From the NCBI GenBank assembly GCA_036374835.1, contig DASUTB010000036.1:1-64000 (forward strand): a stretch of 64,000 nucleotides of DNA, in the 5' to 3' direction. The position numbers and the translations under genes were made by a program. Shown in pieces: positions 50,750-57,940 of this stretch. The notes under the pieces were generated by a model. It saw only the letters and a program-made list of their open reading frames with translations, searched no databases and was not told the origin of the DNA. Source of the DNA: DASUTB01 sp036374835. Its GTDB lineage: Bacteria; Actinomycetota; Actinomycetes; Jiangellales; Jiangellaceae. How positions within the stretch are numbered: the stretch's first letter is position 1; each line of letters starts with the position of its first letter.

Positions 50750-51760
50750 TCAGCGGGGCGTGTCGACGCCGGGTGCGAACACATCGGTGCGAAGCTCATC
50801 GGCGGGCAACATGTCGCTGTTCAGGGCGGTGGCCAGCGCGTCCTCCACCTCGTCGGCGATCTGCCCGGTCAGGGTGTCGAGCTCGTCCGGACCCAGATGC
50901 CCTTGCGAGACCAGCCAGTCACCGAGCTTGGGCACCGGATCGTTGACGCGGGCCTGCTCGACCGCGGCCTCGTCCATATAGCTTCCGGTGTCGCCGAAGT
51001 AGTGGCCGAGGATTCGCGGCGCCACGACTTCGAGGAAGGTGGGACCGTCACCGCGGCGGGCTCGCTCGGCCGCCTGTGCGGCGGCGTCGTACACCTCGAG
51101 CACGTTGGTGCCGTCCACCGTCAACCCCGGGATCCCGAACGGGGCGGCCCGCTCGGCGAGCCGTGCGGTCTTGGTGTAGCCCTCCAGCGGGGTGCACTCT
51201 CCCCAGAGGTTGTTGTGGCAGACGAAGATGACCGGAAGGTCCCACAGCGACGCGAGGTTCAGCGCCTCGTGCAGCGCGCCGATGCTGGTGGCACCGTCTC
51301 CGAAGCTGACACCTGTGACGCGGTCGTTGCCGAGAAGCTGTGCGGACAGCCCGAGCCCGTTCGCGATCGGCGTGCCGGAGCCGACGATGCCTGTGGTGAG
51401 CATCATGCCCCGGTCGGGGTCGGCCATGTGCATGGTGCCGCCCTTGCCACGCGACATACCCGTCACGCGGCCCAGCAGTTCGCCGAAGACCGCCTCCAGC
51501 GACGAGCCTTTCGCGAGAATGTCGGCGATACCCCGGTAAGTGGTGATGTAGTAGTCGTCCGGACGCAGCGCCGCGATCACTCCGACGGCAGCGGCTTCCA
51601 TGCCTTGCACGGGGAAGTAGAAGCCGGGGAACTCGCCCCTGCTGAGCCCGCGCATGAAGCGCTGTTCGGCCAGCCGGATCGTGAGCATCGTCCGGTGGAT
51701 GTTCAGCAGATCATCCACGGGCAGGTCATGAGCGCCGAGATCCACATCAGCGGAACTCAT
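50750..51760 (-). CDS. 2-oxo acid (or acetoin) dehydrogenase E1 alpha subunit
   Basis: 336 aa. The ThDP motif GDGATSIGALHEALNLASLW...NN is intact, with TTYRGIADILAKG and SRGKGGTMHM upstream, as in PdhA/AcoA. ThDP-dependent decarboxylation or C-C cleavage, with transfer to lipoyl. The second of two adjacent ATGs (51760) has GGAGG at 5 nt; the first is too close. No E2 or E3 gene follows in the window. Confidence 0.92.
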   Translation of the reverse strand: MSSADVDLGAHDLPVDDLLNIHRTMLTIRLAEQRFMRGLSRGEFPGFYFPVQGMEAAAVGVIAALRPDDYYITTYRGIADILAKGSSLEAVFGELLGRVTGMSRGKGGTMHMADPDRGMMLTTGIVGSGTPIANGLGLSAQLLGNDRVTGVSFGDGATSIGALHEALNLASLWDLPVIFVCHNNLWGECTPLEGYTKTARLAERAAPFGIPGLTVDGTNVLEVYDAAAQAAERARRGDGPTFLEVVAPRILGHYFGDTGSYMDEAAVEQARVNDPVPKLGDWLVSQGHLGPDELDTLTGQIADEVEDALATALNSDMLPADELRTDVFAPGVDTPR

Positions 51761-51852
51761 CATCGCCTCCCCTGTTCGTCGCCGGTCGGATGATTATGAC
51801 GTTGCTCGAAGCGCTGCGGGAGAGTCGTTGCCGTGTCACGGGAGCTGCACCG

Positions 51853-53412
51853 TCATCCTGTCGTGGGGAACGAACTCGCGCCCGACTCGAGCTCGAAGGC
51901 GGCGGCAAGCTGCAACACCAACTCGTCCCGGCCCGGCGCGGATGCGATCTGCAGCCCGGTAGGCATCCCGTCGGAAGTCAGGCCACAAGGAACGGAGATG
52001 GCGGGCCCTCCGGACAGGTTGAACGCAGCGGTGAGCCGGGTGAACACACCACCGCCCGTCGACGGCCTCGTTCGCCCGGCGAAACCGACCTCGTGCTGGC
52101 CGACTCTCTGCGGTGGCAGTGGCGCGGTGGGCGTCACGATCGCGTCGACCTCGTCCAGCGCGGCCGCGAGCGCGCCGGCTATCTGGGTACGCACCCGCTG
52201 GGCCTGGACGTAGTCGCCGGCGGACAGGTGCGCCGCCGCCTCGAGCTTGCCCCGTATGTCCGCGCCATAGTCCCCGGCACGCTCGGGCCACCAGCGTGCG
52301 TGGTAGGCGCTCGCTTCACCGGCGAGGATCACGTACATCGTGGGCGTCGACAGCGCGAGGTCCGGCACGTCGACCTCCTCGACGGTCACGCCGAGTGAGA
52401 TGAGGACGTCGAGCGCACCCCGGACGCGCTCGGCAACGCCCTCGTCGGCCCCCTCGAAAGCGTAGTCGCGCGGCACGCCGATACGCAGGCCATCGACGCG
52501 CGGCGCTCCGCTCAAGGTGGCTGAAGTGGCAGGCGGCCGGCTCATCGCGTTCTGCAGCATCTCGGCGTCCCAGACCGACCGCGTGATCGCGCCGACGTGG
52601 TCGAGCGACCAGCCGAGCGGGATCAGCCCTGCGGTCTCGACCCGTCCGCCGGTGGGTTTGAAGCCCACAATGCCGCAATGGGACGCCGGAATACGTACCG
52701 AGCCGGCCGCATCAGTTCCGACGGCCGCAGCCGTAAGTCCGGCCGCCACCGCTGCCGCCGAGCCTCCGCTCGATCCTCCGGCGACCCGGTCCGGATCCCA
52801 CGGGTTGCGCACCGGGCCGAAGTGCTCGTTCTCGGATGTCCCGCCGTAGGCGAACTCGTGCAGGTTCGTCTTGCCGATGACGACCGCGCCGTACGACCGC
52901 AGCCGTTCCACGACGGGCGCGTCCGCGTCCGGTACCCAGTCCTCGAGGATCCGGGAGCCGGCGGTGGTGCGCAGTCCGGCCGTCGGGATGTTGTCCTTGA
53001 CGGCCACCGGGATGCCCGTCAGTGGATGGTGCTGATCGCCGGCGGCCAGCACGCGGTCAGCCCGTTCGGCCTGGGCGAGCGCGTAGTCCGCGTCGACGGT
53101 GATGAATGCGTTCAGCTCGGCGTGGTGCCCGATCCGTTCGAGGTATCGCTGCGTCAGCTCGACCGCGGAGAGTTCGCCCGCCGCCAGCCGGTGGCACAGC
53201 TCGCGGATGTTCAGGTGGGCGACGTCGTCGGTGCCGGCACTGTCGAGCGGTTGCGGGCCGACCGTCGGCGCGGGGTCCGCAGGCTCGGCCGCGGGCGAGC
53301 TTTGCGTCGCCGCAAATGGCACGGTCTCGGGAAGGACGGCTCCATGCAAGCTCCGCGCGGCGCTGAGCAATGCGGTGCGGGTGCCTTGGCCGGAATCGGC
53401 GGCGGAAGTCAT
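51853..53412 (-). CDS. Amidase-signature family hydrolase (GatA-like)
   Basis: 519 aa. Ser-cisSer-Lys triad: Lys in PVAVKDNIPTAG, cis-Ser in the GGSSGGSAAAV loop, and nucleophilic Ser in GTDAAGSVRIPAS. It hydrolyses an amide; a gene this isolated from gatB/gatC is a catabolic amidase rather than a tRNA amidotransferase subunit. The first ~65 residues are low-complexity, and the true start may lie downstream of 53412, which would also leave room for a promoter: the VOC gene begins only 9 bp away on the other strand. Confidence 0.88.
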   Translation of the reverse strand: MTSAADSGQGTRTALLSAARSLHGAVLPETVPFAATQSSPAAEPADPAPTVGPQPLDSAGTDDVAHLNIRELCHRLAAGELSAVELTQRYLERIGHHAELNAFITVDADYALAQAERADRVLAAGDQHHPLTGIPVAVKDNIPTAGLRTTAGSRILEDWVPDADAPVVERLRSYGAVVIGKTNLHEFAYGGTSENEHFGPVRNPWDPDRVAGGSSGGSAAAVAAGLTAAAVGTDAAGSVRIPASHCGIVGFKPTGGRVETAGLIPLGWSLDHVGAITRSVWDAEMLQNAMSRPPATSATLSGAPRVDGLRIGVPRDYAFEGADEGVAERVRGALDVLISLGVTVEEVDVPDLALSTPTMYVILAGEASAYHARWWPERAGDYGADIRGKLEAAAHLSAGDYVQAQRVRTQIAGALAAALDEVDAIVTPTAPLPPQRVGQHEVGFAGRTRPSTGGGVFTRLTAAFNLSGGPAISVPCGLTSDGMPTGLQIASAPGRDELVLQLAAAFELESGASSFPTTG

Positions 53413-53421
53413 TATCTATCC

Positions 53422-53895
53422 ATGCCTTCCCTGCTTCCGAGCGTGCAGAACTACTTCCATGTCGGGTATGTCGTGTCCGACCTGGCCGAGGCGATGGAGC
53501 GGTTGACGGCCGGCGCCGGGCTCAGCTGGGCGTCGCCCCGGACGCTTCCGGTGACGCTGCGCAGCCCGGCAGGGGAGACGCCCACGAGTGTCCACCTGAC
53601 CTACTCGGTGCAGGGCCCGCCGTATCTCGAGCTGATCGAGGAACAGCCGGGAACCGTCTGGGGGAGTGAGCACCGTGGATTCCACCACATGGGGTACTGG
53701 AGCGGCCGGTTCGCCGGCGACATCGACGCGTTGACCGGGTCCGGGTTCGAGTTCGAAGCCGGCGCGGTCGACGAGAACGGCGCGCTGGCGCGGTTCGTCT
53801 ACCTGCGGGAGCCGTACACCGGCCTGCGCATCGAGCTGCGCGACGAGGCGCGCAGGCCGCAGACGGAGCACTGGCTGCGCAGTGAGGGTCCCTAG
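53422..53895 (+). CDS. VOC-superfamily protein (glyoxalase/dioxygenase-like)
   Basis: 157 aa. Two VOC half-motifs: NYFHVGYVVSDLAEAMERL with a potential His ligand, and GFHHMGYWSGRFAGDIDAL opening the second half, closing with EPYTGLRIELRDE. Glyoxalase_4-like; may be a lyase, isomerase or dioxygenase. Convergent with the carboxylase operon (19 bp from its end). Confidence 0.85.
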   Translation: MPSLLPSVQNYFHVGYVVSDLAEAMERLTAGAGLSWASPRTLPVTLRSPAGETPTSVHLTYSVQGPPYLELIEEQPGTVWGSEHRGFHHMGYWSGRFAGDIDALTGSGFEFEAGAVDENGALARFVYLREPYTGLRIELRDEARRPQTEHWLRSEGP

Positions 53896-53914
53896 CCGCG
53901 ACAAAACGAGGATG

Positions 53915-55378
53915 TCAACCACCCCGCTGTCCGACGCGCAGCCGAAAGCCGTCCTTCTCGACAGCCAAGTGGGAGAGCCTGGGCCGGGTCTCGAGCTCGC
54001 GGAGCAGCTCCATGACCGGTTGGAGGTCCGGGTTGTAGTAGTCGTCCGCGGGCCCGGTGGCCAGCATCGCGTCGACCTGCTGCTCCGGCATCGTCGCGCG
54101 GAGCAGGAACTCCTCGTCGGAGATCCCGGGACGGAACTTCCTGCGCTGTTCCTCGGGTGGTACCGGCCCGGGCTCGCGCTCGATCTCCTTCGCCCGTCGC
54201 TGCCCGAGGATGCGGTCCTTGACCTGCGGCTCGATCGGTCCCGCCGGGCTGCCGAAGCTACCGAGCACGTAACGGATGAGCTGATCGGAGACCGTCTCGT
54301 AGCGTTCCGCGCCGATGAGATTCGCCAGCGCCTGGGAGACGACGATCTGTGGGAACGGGGTGACCATGATCGGGTAGCCGAGTTCGGCCCGCACCTGGGT
54401 CAACTCGTCGATCAACTCGTCGTAGCGGTCCTCGAGGCCGAGCTCGGTGAGCTGACGCCGGGTGGTCGTCAGGGTGCCGCCGGCCAGCTGATGCCGCAGG
54501 AATGCCGCGTCGAACTCCTGCGGAGTCCCGAACGGCAGCTGTTCGGCGATCGCGACCCGGGTGAAGTACTCGGCGACGACGCCAAGGAGCCGATCATCGA
54601 CATCGACGGTGTGGCCCATCGCCCGCAGGTTCGGTACGACGCGCTGGACGTCCGGCAGCGACGAGCCGTTCGAGAGCGGGCCGCACGCCGTCTGCACCAC
54701 CTCGATACCGAGGTCGGGCACGATCGGGTAGGTCTGCGGCGACAGCCCGATCGTCGTGTGCGAGTGCAGCTCGAGCGGCTTGCCGTCCAGCGCGGCCATC
54801 AGCGCCGGAATCAGCGTGCGGGCGCGCTCCGGGGTCAACAGGCCCGACGGATCTTTGATGTAGACCCGGTCGACCGACTGGCATTGCGCCATCTGCTTGG
54901 CGAGGCCGGCGTAGAAGGCGTCGTCGTGGACCTCGCTCAGCGTGTAGATGAGCGCTGCGACCACCTCGCCCCCGGCCTCCTTGATCGCCTTCGCGGAGGC
55001 CAGCAGGCTGGCCATATCGTGCATCGGGTCGAGTAGTGCGAACCGTGAGATCCCGTTCGCGACAAGGCACCGGTAGACGAGCCTCATGAAGTCGGGATGG
55101 GCCCGTTCCCAGGAGATGAACCGGAAACCGGTGATGAACTGTAGCGGCGTGTGCGGCATCGCCGCATGGGTCCGCCGGATGCGCTCCCATGGATTCTCGC
55201 GATGATTGCGTACCGCGATGCCCATATGGGTACTGCTGGTGAAATCGATCGCCCGCAGACCCACCCGGTCCAGTACCGGTGCGATCTCGAGGATCTGCCG
55301 GGTCGGGAACTTCGTCGCGCCCCACAGGCTCTGATTGCCGTCCCGTATCGAGACGTCCACCAGCTCGATGTTCGCCAC
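53915..55378 (-). CDS. Biotin-dependent carboxyltransferase, 5S/PycB/OadA type
   Basis: 487 aa. HMGL-like barrel: VDVSIRDGNQSLWGATKF with metal ligand Asp, FRFISWERAHPDFM, VYIKDPSGLLTPE with the carbamylated-Lys position and LELHSHTTIG with the metal His pair. The PycB-type C-terminal domain follows (ELIDELTQVRAELGYPIMVT, PQVKDRILGQRRAKE). It moves CO2 between carboxybiotin and a substrate. It has no fused biotin domain; the carrier gene ends 5 bp upstream. GTG 55378 is chosen after GGAGG. The acceptor need not be pyruvate here. Confidence 0.9.
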   Translation of the reverse strand: MANIELVDVSIRDGNQSLWGATKFPTRQILEIAPVLDRVGLRAIDFTSSTHMGIAVRNHRENPWERIRRTHAAMPHTPLQFITGFRFISWERAHPDFMRLVYRCLVANGISRFALLDPMHDMASLLASAKAIKEAGGEVVAALIYTLSEVHDDAFYAGLAKQMAQCQSVDRVYIKDPSGLLTPERARTLIPALMAALDGKPLELHSHTTIGLSPQTYPIVPDLGIEVVQTACGPLSNGSSLPDVQRVVPNLRAMGHTVDVDDRLLGVVAEYFTRVAIAEQLPFGTPQEFDAAFLRHQLAGGTLTTTRRQLTELGLEDRYDELIDELTQVRAELGYPIMVTPFPQIVVSQALANLIGAERYETVSDQLIRYVLGSFGSPAGPIEPQVKDRILGQRRAKEIEREPGPVPPEEQRRKFRPGISDEEFLLRATMPEQQVDAMLATGPADDYYNPDLQPVMELLRELETRPRLSHLAVEKDGFRLRVGQRGG

Positions 55379-55383
55379 GATGG

Positions 55384-55869
55384 TCAGTCCTCCGGGCGAA
55401 CGAGAATGAGGACCGTCTCTCTGTCCGCCGGCTGCGCATCGTCGACGAGGAACTCGACCACCACGCCGCGCACATTGGCGTGGATCGAGTTGAACAGCTT
55501 CATCGTCTCGAGCAGGCCGACGACGGTGTCCTCGGTCACCTCGCTTCCGATGTCGACGTATGGCTCGGCTCCGGGCTTCGGTGCACGGTAGAAGGTGCCC
55601 GGCAGCGGCGCTCGGATCGCGAGCAGCCCGGCCGGCACGGGGTCGTCTTGCTCGGCGGCCTGCCCTTCGGGCTCCGGCGCGGCCGGCTCCGCGATGTCGG
55701 CCGCTACGAGGTTCGGCGCGGACAGGACGCGCGACTCCTGTGTCCACCCTCCGCTTCCGGCACGGCGCAACGAGACGTGGAGGCTGCCGGTCTGGACGTC
55801 GAACTCGTCGTACGAGAGCGAGTCCAGCAGGTTCACGATGTCCTGGACATCTTCGGGACGTAGGTGCAT
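55384..55869 (-). CDS. Biotin carboxyl carrier protein
   Basis: 161 aa, AccB-like. N-terminal ~60 residues resemble BCCP leaders (DVQDIVNLLDSLSYDEFDV; SGSLHV-like QTGSLHVSLRR), a Pro/Ala/Glu linker (60-82), then the biotinyl domain with biotinyl-Lys K124 in ETMKLFNS. It serves the biotin carboxylase (44.2 kb) and the adjacent carboxyltransferase. The start overlaps the HAD stop by 1 bp (TGATG); a GTG directly before it is also possible. Confidence 0.92.
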   Translation of the reverse strand: MHLRPEDVQDIVNLLDSLSYDEFDVQTGSLHVSLRRAGSGGWTQESRVLSAPNLVAADIAEPAAPEPEGQAAEQDDPVPAGLLAIRAPLPGTFYRAPKPGAEPYVDIGSEVTEDTVVGLLETMKLFNSIHANVRGVVVEFLVDDAQPADRETVLILVRPED

Positions 55870-56732
55870 CACGATGAGGCTCCGGCCAACGCGGGCAGCA
55901 CCGAGAACAGGTGCCCGATGTCGGGGATCACAAGATCGGGACGCCGGTCGCCCTCCAGACGATCGATCTCCTCCCGCGGTTTCTCGCCGGTCGTTCCCGA
56001 CAGCACGAGCGCGGTCGGCGCGCCTGCCGCGCGTCCCATGACGATCTCGACGTCCACGTCGTCGCCGACAACGAGCACCTCGGGAATGTCCACGCCGGTG
56101 CGCGCGGTGATCGCCTCCATGGAGACCGCGGACGGCTTGCCGATGACGGTCGGCACGGTCTCGGTGATGTGTGCGATACCCGCGCCGACCGCGCCGGACA
56201 GCGAAACCCCGCGGGTGCCCTTGCGGAAGTAGTACCTGGCCATCGAGGTCGCGAGGAACGCAGCGCCGTTCCAGATGGCGTGGCACGCCGCTTCGATCTT
56301 CTCGCCGTTGATGTCCACGTCATGGGCGACCAGGACGACGTCGATCTCGTCCGCGTCCGGCCCGACGACCTTGGTGCCGCTGCGAAGCAATGGCTCGCGT
56401 GCCCCGTCGCCGCCGATTACCAGCACGCGGGCTCCTGGGTAGTGGCGTTCCAGATAGGTGGCGGCGACCAGAGCCGGCGTGATGAGGTCGCCGTCGTCGA
56501 TCGGCAGGCCGTGCTTGCGGAGTTCGTGAGCGTAGTGCTCCGGCACGTGGGTCGTGCCGTTGGTGTAGACGACCACCCGGATGCCGCACTGGCGAAGCCG
56601 GTTGATCACCTCGTCCGCGCGGGGCATCAGGTCGCCGCCGGCACCTCCCGGTCCTTCCGGAACGACCAGCGTGCCGTCCACGTCGAACATCACCGCTCGC
56701 ACGCCGGAGAGCTGTCGGCTCATGTCGATCAA
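55869..56732 (-). CDS. HAD-IIA (NagD-like) phosphatase
   Basis: 287 aa. Nucleophile motif VMFDVDGTLV, motif II VVYTNGTTHVPEHY, cap domain in the middle, and motif IV VLVVGDDVDVEIVMGRAAG. NagD-type enzymes dephosphorylate small phosphomonoesters. The upstream AAGAAGG has correct spacing (8 nt) for TTG 56732 but is 17 nt from ATG 56723, so a TTG start is favoured. Placed between kinase-like and carboxylase genes, it may hydrolyse the phosphorylated intermediate; this is inference. Confidence 0.88.
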   Translation of the reverse strand: MIDMSRQLSGVRAVMFDVDGTLVVPEGPGGAGGDLMPRADEVINRLRQCGIRVVVYTNGTTHVPEHYAHELRKHGLPIDDGDLITPALVAATYLERHYPGARVLVIGGDGAREPLLRSGTKVVGPDADEIDVVLVAHDVDINGEKIEAACHAIWNGAAFLATSMARYYFRKGTRGVSLSGAVGAGIAHITETVPTVIGKPSAVSMEAITARTGVDIPEVLVVGDDVDVEIVMGRAAGAPTALVLSGTTGEKPREEIDRLEGDRRPDLVIPDIGHLFSVLPALAGASS

Positions 56733-56735
56733 GGG

Positions 56736-57827
56736 CTATACCTTCTTCTTGCCGGTGGCGAGCAGTTGCCTGATGACATAGTCGGTCTTCGACGGCAGCG
56801 GCGTGGCGATGGGCTCGCTCGCATGCCGCGAGGCGGTGATCGGCCGCGACTGCAACAGAGTCAGTTGCGGCGTGTCGCCGGCGCCGCGGGTCAGCGCCCA
56901 TTCGATGTCCTGAGCAGCGCCGTAATGCCGCTCGAGCCGGACGCCGTACTCGGCGAGTTGCTGCGCGGTATCGTCGTCCAGGCACAGCTGCGTAGCCTCG
57001 TGCTCGGGAACCTGCTCGCACCTCGTCCCGCCGGTCTCCCGGTCCGGCACGTAGCGCAACTGCTTGTATCCCGGCTCCCGCTTGACGACATCGCGGGTGA
57101 CCTTGTTCACCCAGATCTCGTCAGGGGTGACCTCCCCCCCGACGACGCTGACTCCGAGCCCGAGCCCGGCTTCGATCGCCACGATCGAGCGGTCGTTGGT
57201 CCTCGGGCTGACGGTGAACATCACCCCGGCAACGTCGGCGTCGACCATCTGCTGGATCCCGACGCTCATCCCGGCCGTCTCGATCGGCGATCTTCCGCCG
57301 GTCAACTGCGCCCGGTACGACAGCGCGTGCGGCGAGAAGTAGCTCGCCCAGCAGCGCCGCACCGACAACTCGAGTTCCTCCGCGCCTCGCACCCACAGAT
57401 ACGTCTCCTGCTGGCCGGCGAAGCTGGCCTCCTTGGAGTCCTCGCCGACGGCGCTGGAGCGGACCGCCATGGCCGGCTCGTCCTCACCCGCCTCCTGCGC
57501 TACGCGCTCGTACTCCAGCTCGATCAGGCTCAGCAGGGCGTCGGGTAACCGCACGTCCTCGACGATCGCCTGAATCTGGTCGCTGGCCGCGCGCAACGAC
57601 GGCATCGAGTCCGGGTCGGTCGCCGCCACGATCCGATCGACCTCGGTGTGCAGCCCGGTCTCGTCGCTGAACTGCTCGAATGCCGCGACCGTGACAGCGA
57701 ACCCGGGTGGTACCGGGAAGCCGGCGCGGCGCATCTCCACCAGCGACGCACACTTTCCTCCCGCCACCGCGCGCACGTCGCCCTCGAGGTCGTCGAACCA
57801 CACCACAGGAGCCAGCTCAGCGCTCAT
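56736..57827 (-). CDS. ATP-binding subunit of a PEP-synthase-like phosphotransferase (PPDK_N only)
   Basis: 363 aa, about 40 kDa. It contains only the N-terminal ATP-grasp part of PEP synthase/PPDK: GGKCASLVEMRRAGFPVPPG, AVRSSAVGEDSKEASFAGQQ, QQMVDADVAGVMFTVSPRT and LTLLQSRPIT. The phosphohistidine and PEP-barrel domains are missing; the first is supplied by the separate 610-aa subunit just upstream. Split subunits of this kind are known from phenylphosphate synthase. The ATG at 57827 follows GGAGGCGAAGG. HAD gene begins 3 bp downstream. Confidence 0.9.
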   Translation of the reverse strand: MSAELAPVVWFDDLEGDVRAVAGGKCASLVEMRRAGFPVPPGFAVTVAAFEQFSDETGLHTEVDRIVAATDPDSMPSLRAASDQIQAIVEDVRLPDALLSLIELEYERVAQEAGEDEPAMAVRSSAVGEDSKEASFAGQQETYLWVRGAEELELSVRRCWASYFSPHALSYRAQLTGGRSPIETAGMSVGIQQMVDADVAGVMFTVSPRTNDRSIVAIEAGLGLGVSVVGGEVTPDEIWVNKVTRDVVKREPGYKQLRYVPDRETGGTRCEQVPEHEATQLCLDDDTAQQLAEYGVRLERHYGAAQDIEWALTRGAGDTPQLTLLQSRPITASRHASEPIATPLPSKTDYVIRQLLATGKKKV

Positions 57828-57884
57828 TACCTTCGCCTCCTCATCGAGTGAGACCCGATCGGATTCCACCTGTACATACCCAGC

Positions 57885-57923
57885 GGGTCGCCCACGTCAC
57901 CGAAACGGGGAAGCGGGCGACCC
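57885..57923 (-). other. Hairpin between the two phosphotransferase subunit genes
   Basis: GGGTCGCCC (57885-57893) and GGGCGACCC (57915-57923) pair perfectly (9 bp) with a 21-nt loop. It sits in the 113-bp gap between the 610-aa and 363-aa genes and could set their ratio by partial termination or RNA processing. Confidence 0.5.
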
Positions 57924-57940
57924 ACCGTTGCTCGTCCGGT

